Positions 12,284 through 25,145 of a stretch of 64,000 nt of DNA are shown in pieces. The stretch is taken from contig CM069448.1 of assembly GCA_035610835.1 (NCBI GenBank), positions 29,917,583 to 29,981,582 on the forward strand. The letters run 5' to 3'. The first letter of the stretch is position 1. The number at the start of each line of letters is the position of its first letter. A model generated the notes under the pieces. That model made no database searches. It saw nothing but the letters and a program-made list of their open reading frames with translations, and was not told the origin of the DNA. The DNA is from Ophiura sarsii (Eukaryota > Echinodermata > Ophiuroidea > Amphilepidida > Ophiuridae). The position numbers and the translations under genes were made by a program.

Positions 12284-13164
12284 GGGTGTCTGTATCAAAT
12301 CAACCCTTTTGATATAACAGGTGACGCTAAATTGAATCCGGGGTGTCTGTATCAAATCAACCCTTTCGATACCAGGTGACGCTAAATTGAGTCCGGGGTG
12401 TCTATATTAAATCAACCCTTTCGATACCAGGTGACGCTAAATTGAGTCCGGGGTGTCTGTATCAAATCAACCCTTTCGATACCAGGTGACGCTAAATTGA
12501 GTCCGGGGTGTCTGTATCAAATCAACCCTTTCGATACTAGGTGACGCTAAATTGAGTCCGGGGTGTCTGTATCAAATCAACCCTTTCGATACCAGGTGAC
12601 GCTAAATTGAGTCCGGGGTGTCTGTATCAAATCAACCCTTTCGATACCAGGTGACGCTAAATTGAGTCCGTGGTGTCTGTATCAAATCAACCCTTTCGAT
12701 ACCAGGTGACGCTAAATTGAATCCGGGGTGTCTGTATCAAATCAACCCTTTCGATACCAGGTGACGCTAAATTGAGTCCGGGGTGTCTGTATCAAATCAA
12801 CCCTTTCGATACCAGGTGACGCTAAATTGAATCCGGGGTGTCTGTATCAAATCAACCCTTTCGATACCAGGTGACGCTAAATTGAGTCCGGGGTGTCTGT
12901 ATCAAATCAACCCTTTCGATACCAGGTGACGCTAAATTGAATCCGGGGTGTCTGTATCAAATCAACCCTTTCGATACCAGGTGACGCTAAATTGAGTCCG
13001 GGGTGTCTGTATCAAATCAACCCTTTCGATACCAGGTGACGCTAAATTGAATCCGGGGTGTCTGTATCAAATCAACCCTTTCGATACCAGGTGACGCTAA
13101 ATTGAGTCCGGGGTGTCTGTATCAAATCAACCCTTTCGATACCAGGTGACGCTAAATTGAGTCC
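12284..13164 (+). repeat. 55-bp satellite array, about 16 copies
   Basis: About sixteen head-to-tail copies of a 55-bp unit containing GGGTGTCTGTATCAAATCAA, CCCTTTCGATACCAGGTGAC and GCTAAATTGAGTCCG. Copies are nearly identical. In the last half, units ending GAATCCG and GAGTCCG alternate strictly, giving a 110-bp higher-order unit. The array stops abruptly at GTCC. Confidence 0.95.
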
Positions 13165-13217
13165 AATCTAAGTAAAATAGATTCAAATCTTAATATATAT
13201 TTTTCTAGAACACTCTA

Positions 13218-13780
13218 TACAGGGTGTCCAAGAATGATTCATACCGTGTTTGTAAAAATATGAAAATATGAAAACAACATTAAGGTCCAAACCTATTATA
13301 AGTTTCCTACTTACTCTGTACATTTTATCAATATATATATATATATGTTACGATATGGCATGACACTATTGAAAATCTGTGAAATATGTTTTTCGCAATT
13401 GATTAAACTCACAACAAACTTCACTTACTGCCACTGATGAAAGTATTGTATAAATCACTCATTCCCTAACATCATTCAAATATTGTTTCATAAAACATCT
13501 ATTAATTCTATGTTGGAAATTGATAAAGACAAAGCTAATCCCCAGCATATCATTTAAATTGTGATTTGTGCCGAATATAGTCATTCATTTTATAAGTAAT
13601 TTTGGTCAAACCTGGAATCGACCATTATTACAAAAGAGTTCATAATTTCTGTCAGAACCGTCAAATTTTCAAGAAAGCTTGATATATGTAGATAGTGAGA
13701 TCATAAGCACATTGGCTATTACCTAATATAATCATAGCTAAATAAATTTCCCGGTATAAATCATTCTGGGACACTCTGTA
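13218..13780. mobile_element. Mariner-like MITE
   Basis: Ends TACAGGGTGTCCAAGAATGA (13218) and AATCATTCTGGGACACTCTGTA (to 13780, partly shown) are imperfect inverse copies with TA termini. 563 bp, AT-rich, no transposase. Confidence 0.75.
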
Positions 13781-14596
13781 TAAGTGAAAGAAGCACTGCC
13801 AAGCAATTGTGAATGACAGAGAGAGTATCTATCGACAGAGAGGTCCTAACACTTTGTGGAAATAAAGACCAAAATATCGAAAGACACCGAGAACGCACAC
13901 TCAGTTTGAAAATACCGGTAAATTCGTAAAATGTATACTCAGTGAGTTCGAAACACGATTATCGGTTTCAAATTTACTTCAAACCCCTAAAATAATCAAA
14001 GAAATTGCTGATGATGAATGATTTTAGATCCAAAAAGTCATAAATAGACAAATTGACAACATTCTTTTGAAAATCTAGGAATGTATACAGAGATCAACAA
14101 TCCAATAATATTGAATAAACTGGTGTCTGTCAGCTCGCAAGAAGTATATACAATCATTTTTGTCGGTTCAAATGGTCTAGAAATATATTGGAAGTGTTTG
14201 GTGTATCGCGCTATAATAACTCCGGTTTTTTTTCTTCAAATCGACTCAAAATTGTAAAATCTCCTTCTGGCCATGAGATGTTATATAGAAACGTAAACTC
14301 ATTGTTGGTTTAATTAGTGCCCTTCTCTGTGTCAAATGAGTGTGCCAGACGATGGCGGTCACAACATATTTTTAATCTGGCAAGGCCATGGTAAAATGTG
14401 TAACAAAACACACCGCCAATCGATCGCGCCCTGCATTTTTTGAAACTTTACTTTCTTTTGTTTCACGATTTTATTTCAATTTTATTTCGAAATATTTATA
14501 TATGTAGTATCGAACTAAATTGAGAATAGAAAAACGCAGATCAGAGAGACATTTTTCATTCGCAGAAAGATCGTCTGAAATCCGTCATTTATAATT
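13781..14596. other. No gene seen
   Basis: AT-rich non-coding sequence with no recognised feature. Confidence 0.35.
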
Positions 14597-14762
14597 AAAA
14601 AAGTGGCACTACGTCTCACTGGCTATGGCTGGTTTTGTCCATAAAATTGATCTTTCTTTGCGTATTATGTGTCATTATGCTACCGTGCTTGGTGCACAAG
14701 AATATGATCTGCTTATTGATTATTAACCAGTCATAGCCAGTGAGATTTAGTGCCACTTTTTT
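14597..14762. mobile_element. Short hairpin MITE
   Basis: A 166-bp element with about 38-bp arms: AAAAAAGTGGCACTACGTCT at the left, and AGATTTAGTGCCACTTTTTT at the right, continuing inward through CACTGGCTATG / CATAGCCAGTG. Short loop, no coding capacity. Confidence 0.75.
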
Positions 14763-17020
14763 CTGTATAAAAATAAATGGCACAATTTCTTATCGTTGCA
14801 TTGTCTCAAGGCCAACAAATATGGTATCAAATGTGCCTAACAATCGGGTGCATCTTTCTAGCTAAAAATTATTTAAATCCATACAATATTTTTGGAAATC
14901 TTCTACAGGGTGTCTCAAAAGAAAACTACAACGCACCATTAGGCGATCATAACTTCCTGAATAAGTATCTAAATTTTACAATTCAAACGGTAAAATGAGG
15001 CCAAATTAGTTTTTTATTATTGGAAGAAAACAGCGTTTAATTTTGTTAAGTAATTACGGAGATATCTGTGATTACGTAAGAGTAGTCACGGAACACTTCC
15101 AAAGTTTGCATATTTTGACAGATTTTCACTTGCGCGGCTGGTTACTTACTCATTAATGTTCAATTATCCAGCACTGTTTCATACTATGATAAAAAAGTTC
15201 AATTTGTGATCTAAGAATACTGAATAATCGATCATAACACTCATAACACCCTGAAAACCAAAAACAATACAACTCTTGTAAGGAGAGAGATATGACCATA
15301 CTCTTTTGATGTAAACAAAACATTTATTTTGTTTTCAATTGCGATACTTATAGGTTGATTATCATGCGCAAAATTGGAGATAATTTTATAATATACATGA
15401 TTTCACCCTTCAAGTTGAAAATGTGAAGACTAGAAGCTTGATAAGTTGTATACGCGATGTTATTAGTTCTTGAAATTGGTTTAATAAGTTGTATGCGCGA
15501 TGTTATTAGTTCTTGAACTTGGTTTAATAACGACAATGTTGATATTTACTAAAATTGCTATAATTTTGTTTCCAATTGTTATAAAAAGATTGAACTTATC
15601 GTACAAATTTTAAAAGAAAGACAGTGACAATTATATATGCATTTCCATTTCCTGTCTTGGGTAACTTTATGACTGTCCTTACACCTTGATTTAATTCATT
15701 ATTCTCTCCGGGTGGGGCAATCTTTCCGGTTTTTATGAATAATAAAGTACAGGGCTAATTAAAATGATACACAAATATTATGGAATAACTACTTCCTGTT
15801 TGACATTTCAGACTGTAGTTTAAATTGACGTTTAGAAGACCCACCGCGTTGTTCTGTTCTATTCGTGCACAAACCCTATTACCTTTTATAACATCATTAT
15901 GACGAAGGGTATCAATTTACATTCTTAAAACAACTAATAAAGTTGAAGCAATTTGCATTGGTTCTAGTGACCCCATTTCAGTGGGGGATTTGGGTAGTGG
16001 CGTGATTGACAAAATACCAGAAAGAATCCGCTATTGTAAATACCCCCAAATATACAAATATAGCCATATCTGAAAGGCAACCTTTTGTGAAATTTCCCTT
16101 TTTTCACACACTTCGTTCTCATCCACCCAAAAATATATATTTATCCAATCGGCAGGAAAGATAATTCCACTACGCATTACATTTGCAGTGCATACATTAA
16201 ATGTCACAACAGTTTCTCCAAATTGCCGAGAAAGAAGAGTTTTTAAGGTAGAAATGGCGAAGTATGAGGACTTTTGTGACAACATTGCCCTGTCGTGGTT
16301 CACGATGGCTAAATAGGGCCGCATGATGCGGATATAATTTTCGTGGACAACAGAAGGCACTGGCGTGTATCGATCTTGGGTTGAGCCAAGGTAAATTTTC
16401 GCGCGCTTCGTGCGTATTCACCTCATAATGTCTTCATAGATTGAGGTGTCATTTTTTCTTCCCTCCCCAATGACGCATGTGATACCCTTCACACGGTGCT
16501 ACTAGCTGGTGCTATTGGGGATTAATAGCGACCGGTGCCATGTTAATTCAAAATTCAAAATGTTGTATAAAATAAGCGAAAACACTTGGAACCCATTCAA
16601 TTAGTGGATGAAAAGTGTTTATAAGTTCGTTTAAAAAAATTCTGGAATTTTTTGAGACATTAGACTAGAATTAATGAATTAATCTTCCCCAGATTTAGAA
16701 AGTGTGTATGAACGTATATAGGGCCTACATTTGACCTGATTCGAACCTGTAACCTTCTTGATATACGCATGTCGCTCCTACCATTGGGCTGAAGAAGATA
16801 TTTAAAAATAGCTCAAGATTATATCCTACATGAAGTTCCAGGTTGTCCTGAACTTGAAATTCAGTCGCTTTATAAGCGAGAAAACGACGTTTTGTAACAC
16901 CCCTTTAACATGTAAAATTATAGGGGGTAGTTTAGTGGTGTGTATCTCAAGGAGTTTATTAAGCTATATCTCTATAAAAAAAGGCACTGGGTTTGTGGTG
17001 AATGGTCGCATATGTTAACT
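14763..17020. other. No gene seen; small tandem duplication
   Basis: A transposon-like end CTACAGGGTGTCTCAAAAG occurs near 14905 without a partner. At 15441-15530 a ~45-bp segment with GATGTTATTAGTTCTTGAA is duplicated head to tail. Frames at 16031-16421 (-) show no known domain. Confidence 0.4.
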
Positions 17021-17170
17021 TAGACAAATGGGGCAGCAGCGTATATTTGCCATTGATTGCGAATCCACAGGTTACAGAATGCAGCCATGCTAATTTATAC
17101 AAATGAGGCAACAATGTACATTTACCACTTCTTGCGACTCCATGGGTTACATAATGCGGTCATATGATAC
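17021..17170 (+). repeat. Dispersed monomers of the 76-bp satellite family
   Basis: Two diverged head-to-tail monomers (TTAGACAAATGGGGCAGCAG... then TTATACAAATGAGGCAACAA...) of the satellite that forms the large array at 22.7-24.4 kb. Confidence 0.75.
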
Positions 17171-17320
17171 CACACCACTAAATAGGCCGCATATACTTAC
17201 ATGTTTAAGGTGCGGTAGAAAACATCGATTTTCTCACTTATAAACCGACTGGATTTTTCAACTTTACATTTGTCTTCAAATTGTGAGATAGGCTTTTACG
17301 ACAGGTATTCATAATATAAA

Positions 17321-17793
17321 TTAAGAGTTTAACGGGTTCGCCGTCGGACAAGTTTTAATCTTTCAAGCTTTCGTCGGGATTAGCTCTGACATCTTCAGGA
17401 CCAAATTATCATAATATTAAGCAAAACATAGAGATTGCCACTTCTCTATTGTTATCATCATTTGGGCTGTCCCTTGCCCGATGATTGATAGTAGGTGCCC
17501 TTTCCTACTTGTTAAACATTGATGGCGCTGAAAAGAGCCGTGCAAATTGATTGCCGCTTTTCCACTGAACAGATATGGTGGCTCTGAAAAGAGCTCTACA
17601 CGTAGGTTGTCACTGGCCTACTATACATTTGGCTCTTATAGAACCTCCAAAAGACTGCCCCTTGACCAATGAAAATAACGTACAGACTGTCCCTTGTCTA
17701 CTACAGACTACAAAAAGTCTAATGCACATAGTGTGGTCACTGGTCTGTAAAGATCGTTTGACTTGTCCAACGGCGAACCCGTTAAACTCTTAA
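17321..17793. mobile_element. TTAA-flanked inverted-repeat element
   Basis: The left end TTAAGAGTTTAACGGGTTCG (17321) and the right end CGAACCCGTTAAACTCTTAA (to 17793) are exact inverse copies over 20 bp, and the match continues a few bases. 473 bp. Just inside the left end, the minus strand reads CTGAAGATGTCAGAGC then CCCGACGAAAGCTTG, which resembles the degenerate hammerhead-type tails of Penelope-like elements. No ORF. Confidence 0.7.
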
Positions 17794-18109
17794 CTTATAT
17801 TTCTCTTCAAGTTTATGATATTTGTGATCATTGAAGTACAAAATGTATAAAAGGTAACCCTGAAAGTTCCGAGAAATAAGCCCCCGAGTTTAGACAGCTG
17901 GCGTATCGCTCTCATAACATCATCAACAAATTGAGCAGTGTAGACGCGAAACATTTTCAGTCAAAATCACACCAAAAACAAAAAAAAAATTGTACTGACT
18001 GTGGTAATATGTATTAGTCCTAAAATCAGGATTACTAGCGGGCACCCGCTAGAAGATTTCACGGGAGGTAAGTAAACAAAGCGTAAGAAGATGTGATACA
18101 ATCAAGAAC

Positions 18110-19190
18110 ATTTCCTATACATAATCTAGACGGGCCCTCAATAATATATCACAGGTGCTTTTGATAATCCAGGTATATGTGACTTAATCCAGGTAGGCCT
18201 GCCTTTGTGTTTTTAATAATCCAGATACCCAGGTACCTATATAGGCCTCCCATGTGACCCCTAATCCAGGTACCTATTGTCCCATGATATCCAGAGACCA
18301 CATAGACCTAAGCCCTACCCCTAATCCAGTTACCACTGATGCCCTTAATAGTGCCGAAGATAGCGGGCAGTTAGTCGTATCACAATAAGCAGCGGTGAGT
18401 AATATCAAAACGTTATAAATAAATATTTATATCAATATCAAGCGCAATGATTCAGGTACCTAAGGTGCCCTTGATATAATATAAGTAACATTGAGCCTAA
18501 ACGTAAAGACCCAATGCGCTCTTAAATAATACAGATACCCAGATGTTCCTAATCCAAATACTCCACGTGTTCTTAATACACCAGTTGCCCCATAGGCCAA
18601 GGCCCTACCCCTTAATAACTCAGGTACCGCATGTGTCGGCGATATATTTTTCTATACCAATGTGTCCGTATTATATCCAGTTTTTAATGGAAAGCGCAGG
18701 TATAGGTGCCGAAGCTATAGCGGGTGGTTAGTCATATCAAAACGTAAGATGAGGGTAATTGTAAAGCAGCAAGTGTATGTCGTTGATGCTCCATGTATCC
18801 TACGTGCCCTTAATACTGACATTGGTGCCACAGTGCCCGTAATAATCCATATATACCATTATGCCCTTAAGAAATCCAGGTACGCGCACGCCGTGTATCA
18901 TGTGTATTATAACACATGGTGCCTTGATTATTCTGGTACCACCTTCACCTGAATAATCAAGATCCTCCATATGTCCTTGATAACTGTGTACATGGTAATT
19001 AGGGCCTACGTGGATTAATAAGGACACCTGAATGGGTTATTCAGGTGTTTGGGTTATTCAGGTGTTAATATTCAGGTGTATGGAATACTTAGAATATTAA
19101 GAGTATCTGGATTGCCTTAATATAATTATAGAACACATATGGGTGGGTACGCCATGTGAATTTTAATCCATAAGGTAGACCTACCCACAT
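18110..19190. repeat. Degenerate minisatellite (AATCCAGGTACC / GTGCCCTTAATA)
   Basis: Irregular, diverged repetitions of a roughly 30-bp motif combining TAATCCAGGTACC with ATGTGCCCTTAATA fill this stretch. Traces continue at 19900-20040, 21131-21168 and 22030-22085. Period and copy number cannot be fixed by eye. Confidence 0.6.
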
Positions 19191-20065
19191 GTGCAGTGGC
19201 GGCACTACGTTGGGGGAGGTGGGGAAATGCTCGAGGGAATCCCCCAGTCGTGACCCCCACCCCAGTTACCCCCAATCAGCGTTCCTACCCATTTTGTACC
19301 CCCAAATAATAGAAAAATTGAATTTTAAAGTTAAAACTCAAAGTTACTGAAAATTAGCTGTTAATTCCCCCCCCCCCCCCTCCTGATTTACTTTATTTAG
19401 GCATACGATCTGAGCGTTATAGTGGGTTTTATAGTCGGTCGGATCATCAAGATCACTTGTACCATTCCATGCTTGAAATTGAGAACTGTGTGCCATCCGA
19501 GGTTTATTTTTTGGCCTATTTACATTAATACATTATCATTCCACATATAAGTTCATAATCACTACATGTATTCACCTACCTGAAAAAAATCTAAAAACCT
19601 GTATTAATTTAACATTCATGAGTCTTTCAAGCAAGACAGATTTCTAAATTCATTCAAAATTTGTGCTTTTCGCGGCCATTTTGAATTTTTCAATTTTACC
19701 AACCTAACCGTTTGTCGGAGACATTATTTTTGTCATATTCTTTTTTTCTCACACAATTTGGCTATAGAAAAAATGGGTTTTGAAAAATTGATACATATTT
19801 GCCTACACCTACCAATAGGCATAGGGCCTAAACGTATGTAATCCCTTTGTCATGTTTGTTGTGTTCTAAATCAGACCTCCCTAGATCTGGAGATTTTACC
19901 TAATAAAATCCAGTTATCACAGGTGGCCCACCTGCGCATATTATATCCACCCCAGGTAATTTGAGACTGTGCGTTTTATAGTGAACCCCGTAATCCAGAT
20001 ACCGGATTAATAATAATCCAAATACCCTATAATAATCATGATATATACCGCACGTTCCATTTATA
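19191..20065. other. No gene seen
   Basis: Contains a C homopolymer (19367-19380) and minisatellite traces near the right end. No exon or RNA gene seen. Confidence 0.35.
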
Positions 20066-21131
20066 TACAAGGGTCATTCAATAAGTTCTACCTCCTACCT
20101 CATAACTTTGCTATTATACAAGCCAGTCGTCTGAAATATTCTACAATTGTAGCTTTGAATCTTAGCTACAAAATCATAGTAGATTGGTCTGAATACTCAG
20201 TGTACTTTTCTCGATATGCAGTGAAAACCATACTTCCATTTAGTGTGACGGAAACGGGTAAAAAACAGCCAAATGTCTCCTAAGTGCTATTCATTTGGCC
20301 AATTCTAAGAGACAAAATGCACCTATCGGTCAATTACAACCGTTTTAAGTTACAAATATCTCTTGTACAGACTTCAAACAATACAAGTGACTGATTTCTT
20401 GGCGAAAAAAACCCTCTAATTAGCCAGAACCAGACCAAGACAGCCATCAATTGTAACCCTACCCTAGAGAACCGCTGCAAAAGTCATATTTGCTTTTCAT
20501 AGGAACTAAGAGATATTCATTACACAGGAATAAATGGATATATTTCAAGTCTCTCGAAGATATATTTTTCTATCACTGACTACCTGATTAACTATTCTAA
20601 ATGTTGCATATAAGGAAAACTGATAAAGTTACTATCATGTTAAGATTTAACATTCGAGGCATCACTATGGCTTGACTTGTAATAACGAACATTTGACTGA
20701 ATATCAGTATTCCAGTATGCTAAAGGCGTAGCAATACATTCGAGTTGATATTATACCATTTACAAGCTATAATGGTTGATATTGCCTACAATCTGATTTA
20801 TACATGATAGTATAGCATCATATTCAGAAATCATCCATTGTTATCTATTTTCAGTATTTAAATCGGGCGGTTATACCTAATCATACAATGAGAGAAAACG
20901 AAAAAAACATGTATTTATTTTGGGGTAATTTTCCATGTCCGTTGTCCAAAATCTCTCTCTGGCTTTGATTGCATCATGACAAAAGTGAAATAGGTATCAA
21001 TAAGCATTTACTATAGATGTATAGCTATGATTCAGAGCTATAATCATGACAAATGTCATGAGCCTGACATTTATATTAGCGATTTTATGAGTGAGGAGGT
21101 AGAACTTATAACTTATTGAATGACCCTCGTA
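20066..21131. mobile_element. Mariner-family non-autonomous element
   Basis: The left end TACAAGGGTCATTCAATAAG (20066) and right end ACTTATTGAATGACCCTCGTA (to 21131, one base longer here than the left motif) are typical mariner termini, continuing inward as TTCTACCTCC / GGAGGTAGAA. At 1066 bp it is close to the length of a full mariner, but no transposase frame survives. It sits at TA inside a short repeat whose uninterrupted copy is at 22032-22100. Confidence 0.8.
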
Positions 21132-21169
21132 GATACCCCATGTGCCCTTACTATATCAATATTATTAAG

Positions 21170-21970
21170 TAGGGGAGAGCGTGGAGTGTTCGCCCAATTT
21201 TCATTTAAAATGGCTTAGAGACGTCAATTTTAAAGATTGAATAAACCTATTGACATTACTTAAAAGATTGATGTTTGGCTACATACGACCACAATTTCAG
21301 TACCCTAGGCCTTACTGTAAAGGAATGAGTAAAAGATAAAGAGAAGTGTCATGGTGAACTTGCCCCGACCCCGGAACAGGTGCGTCCATAGGCCGAGGCA
21401 AGTTCGCCATAGGCTTCATAAAGTAGTATATATCAAATAGATATACCCATTTGGTATGCAATGGGATTTTCTTCCAAATTAAAATTAAAAGAGTCCACAA
21501 TTTAAGGGTGTGGTCATGTTTACAGAATAACTCGTTTAGAATTTTAGAATTATAATACCACATTTAAGAATATTAACTTCTAATTTTAGTGCTACTCCAT
21601 TTCAGATTTCTATTTTTATACAAATAGGCTACAGCGCGGATGAATTACAATTACAATAAATCTCAATTGGCGAACATGCCCATCATATGTGCCCTGTAAA
21701 TTGATTTACATTAAAATCTTCTGTACGAATATCTTTAAAAAAAAATCAATATTAAAAATGTAAGAAAATCCACTTCTGTGATGTAAAACTGTTTTTTGAT
21801 GATAATTTGACAAACATTATTCGGAGATCATCCATCATATCATGGGAAGATCGCAACAAACAGCGGAACATATTGTGTGTTCGCCAAATTCAACCAGTGG
21901 CCGCAATGATGAGAACTTCACGGGGTGGGCGAACCTGCCCCTAGGGTGTAACCCTCCCCGCTCTCCCCTA
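21170..21970. mobile_element. Inverted-repeat element beside the mariner copy
   Basis: Ends TAGGGGAGAGCGTGGAGTG (21170) and CCCGCTCTCCCCTA (to 21970) are inverse copies. GTTCGCCC recurs inside the left arm and, inverted, inside the right (GGGCGAAC). 801 bp. A second copy of the flanking repeat (AAG|GGGAAGTGCGGGG) lacks it. Frames inside are short and unrecognised. Confidence 0.7.
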
Positions 21971-22340
21971 CGGGAAGTGCGGGGAGGTGTGTGTGGCTAT
22001 TAGGCCTATTAGGGTATAATGGGGCAATACCACACGTCCCGTTTATCCAGATACCCCATTTGTCTTACTATATCCATATTATCAAGAAAGGGAAGTGCGG
22101 GGGAGGGGTGGCTTAGGCCTATAGGGTATGATTGCATGGGTGACTCCAACAAATAAGTATTTTCCTTCAGCCACTTCCGTCCCTTTAATACATGTTATCC
22201 TTGATACGGTTTGCGCCTTGCTCTCAGTTTCTTTATTCAAATAAAGGTCTTGTATTATACATGTATTATACCCTGGCTTTATGATTAATGTTTTGTTTGT
22301 GTATATTAGTATTGCTCTCATTACCGCGGAGCAACGGACT
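21971..22340 (+). repeat. Tandem copy of the flanking repeat (uninterrupted site)
   Basis: 22032-22120 repeats, without interruption, the sequence that flanks the two preceding transposons: GTTTATCCAGATACCCCATT, TATCCATATTATCAAG, GGGAAGTGCGGGGG, then TTAGGCCTATAGGGTAT. It is the natural empty-site reference for both insertions. Confidence 0.7.
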
Positions 22341-22476
22341 ACCTGCTTTCACCCTGCCCCGTAAACAAAGAACAGTTTGCGCGGCAAACGCGTAAACACT
22401 TTGTCTGCGTCACTCCAACAAAGCTGAATGTAGTCGGCGAGGACTACAATCATGTTGTTGTGTGAAATCAAACGCT

Positions 22477-24360
22477 AATTTAGATAAATGGACGACAGTG
22501 TACATTTGCCACTGCTTGCGACTCCAAGGAGTGTAGAATGCCACCATATCGTCAGGTTAATAAAAGAATTGCCTAAGTCATTTTTTTAACAAATAGAGAA
22601 TTTTGCCTAAATCAGCTCGTTTACCATGGGAGGCACCTATGATTTAAGTGCCTAGGTCAATATTCAACTATGCGGCCATTCGCTAATTTGGACAAATGGA
22701 TGACAGTGTACATTTGCCACTACTTGCGACTCCAAGGGTTACAGTATGCGGCCATTCGCTAATTTGGACAAATGGATGACAGTGTACATTTGCCACTACT
22801 TGCGACTCCAAGGGTTACAGTATGCGGCCATTCTCTAATTTGGACAAATGGATGACAGTGTACATTTGCCACTACTTGCGACTCCAAGGGTTACAGTATG
22901 CGGCCATTCGCTAATTTGGACAAATGGATGACAGTGTACATTTGCCACTACTTGCGACTCCAAGGATTACAGTATGCGGCCATTCGCTAATTTGGACAAA
23001 TGAACGACAGTGTACATTTGCCACTAATTGCGACTCCAAGGGTTACAGTATGCGGCCATTCGCTAATTTGGACAAATGGATGACAGTGTACATTTGCCAC
23101 TACTTGCGACTCCAAGGGTTACAGTATGCGGCCATTCGCTAATTTGGACAAATGAACGACAGTGTACATTTGCCACTACTTGCAACTCCAAGGATTACAG
23201 TATGCGGCCATTCGCTAATTTGGACAAATGGATGACAGTGTACATTTGCTACTACTTGCGACTCCAAGGGTTACAGTATGCGGCCATTCTCTAATTTGGA
23301 CAAATGGATGACAGTGTACATTTGCTACTACTTGCGACTCCAAGGGTTACAGTATGCGGCCATTCGCTAATTTGGACAAATGGATGACAGTGTACATTTG
23401 CCACTACTTGCGACTCCAAGGGTTACAGTATGCGGCCATTCGCTAATTTGGACAAATGGATGACAGTGTACATTTGCTACTACTTGCGACTCCAAGGGCT
23501 ACAGTATGCGGCCATTCGCTAATTTGGACAAATGAACGACAGTGTACATCTGCCACTACTTGCGACTCCAAGGGCTACAGTATGCGGCCATTCCCTAATT
23601 TCGACAAATGAACGACAGTGTACATTTGCTACTACTTGCGACTCCAAGGGTTACAGTATGCGGCCATTCGCTAATTTGGACAAATGGATGACAGTGTACA
23701 TTTGCCACTACTTGCGACTTCAAGGATTACAGTATGCGGCCATTCGCTAATTTGGACAAATGAACGACAGTGTACATTTGCTACTACTTGCGACTCCAAG
23801 GGTTACAGTATGCGGCCATTCGCTAATTTGGACAAATGGATGACAGTGTACATTTGCCACTACTTGCGACTTCAAGGGTTACAGTATGCGGCCATTCGCT
23901 AATTTGGACAAATGGATGACAGTGTACATTTGCCACTACTTGCGACTTCAAGGATTACAGTATGCGGCCATTCGCTAATTTGGACAAATGGATGACAGTG
24001 TACATTTGCCACTACTTGCGACTTCAAGGATTACAGTATGCGGCCATTCGCTAATTTGGACAAATGAACGACAGTGTACATTTGCTACTACTTGCGACTC
24101 CAAGGGTTACAGTATGCGGCCATTCGCTAATTTGGACAAATGGATGACAGTGTACATTTGCCACTACTTGCGACTCCAAGGGTTACAGTATGCGGCCATT
24201 CTCTAATTTGGACAAATGGATGACAGTGTACATTTGCTACTACTTGCGACTCCAAGGGTTACAGTATGCGGCCATTCGCTAATTTGGACAAATGGATGAC
24301 AGTGTACATTCGCCACTACTTGCGACTCCAAGGGTTACAGTATGCGGCCATATGCTAACT
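22477..24360 (+). repeat. 76-bp satellite array, about 22 copies
   Basis: One diverged monomer lies at 22477-22555; after a gap, about 22 head-to-tail copies of a 76-bp unit run from about 22671 to 24355. The unit contains GCTAATTTGGACAAATGGAT, GACAGTGTACATTTGCCACT and GTTACAGTATGCGGCCATTC. Variants GGATGACAG and GAACGACAG are interspersed. Because 76 is not a multiple of three, each frame stops after about 72 codons; these frames are not genes. Confidence 0.95.
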
Positions 24361-24561
24361 TAGAAAAACACGAGGGCCGAATCTCGTATCGACTGTGCTC
24401 TCTTTTTCATACACTATCCCAGATGTTGACATACTTATAAATACAAAAGAATATCATCCATTTTACTCATTTTTAAACCAAGTTCTAAGCATTAAATCCC
24501 GGGAGGTTCCCTGATGATTTAGTTCGTGTTTTTTCCTCGAAAATGTTGATCCCGGTCAAAA

Positions 24562-24945
24562 ACCCTAAACCGGGGTCAGAGGTTGCTTCAATGTAATCCC
24601 AGCATGCAGTAGAAAAGCATTGTGCGCTGTGATGATGAAGACAGTTCAACACTTGATTTGTATCAAAAATGTACAGAAACATCATGGTCCATTAGAGGAA
24701 CTAATAATTGAGACTTTTCAACTTTAGTATAGTTTAGTATCATTGTATTGAGAAATAGAATCCCAATTCAATTTTTGATACTGATATGAAAAGTCTGAAG
24801 TATTAGTTCCTTTAATAGACCATGATATTTCTGTACATTTCGATGGAAATTAGCCTAATCAGGTGTTGAATTATCTCAGTGCACAGTGCTTTTCTACCGC
24901 CTGCTGGGATTACATTGAAGCAACCTCTGAACCGGGGTTAGGGTT
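24562..24945. mobile_element. Hairpin MITE
   Basis: A 384-bp imperfect palindrome. The left arm has AAACCGGGGTCAGAGGTTGC and TTCAATGTAATCCCAGC; the right arm has GCTGGGATTACATTGAA and GCAACCTCTGAACCGGGGTT. Arms are about 170 bp around a short AT-rich centre. No coding capacity. Confidence 0.8.
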
Positions 24946-25145
24946 ATGACAAATAGCACAACAATGTACATTTTTCCTACTGAATGCGACTGTGTGCTAT
25001 TTTAGACAAATAGGCCAACAATGTACATTTTCCACTCCTTTCAGCTCCAAGGTTATAGAATGCGACCATATGCTAATTTAGACAAATAGAATAACAATGT
25101 ACATTTGCCACTACTTGCAACTCAAAGGGTAACGGAATGCGAGTG
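24946..25145 (+). repeat. Diverged 76-bp-family monomers, direct orientation
   Basis: Three degraded monomers in the same orientation as the main array, marked by ACAATGTACATTTT, GACAAATAG and TGCGACCATATGCTAATTTA. Confidence 0.7.

Noticed and set aside
14905..15260. Mariner-like end (CTACAGGGTGTCTCAAAAG)
   Set aside because: No inverse partner found nearby; a lone end is not enough to call an element.
16031..16421. Two overlapping minus-strand frames (109 and 74 codons)
   Set aside because: They compete for the same DNA in different frames and neither resembles a known protein.
22924..24206. Series of near-identical 72-codon frames
   Set aside because: They are readings of the 76-bp satellite; the starts fall at multiples of 76 bp and each stops where the frame rotates. 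No splice sites or codon constraint.
22671..24355. CRISPR-like array
   Set aside because: Units abut with no unique spacers, and the genome is eukaryotic. It is a tandem satellite.
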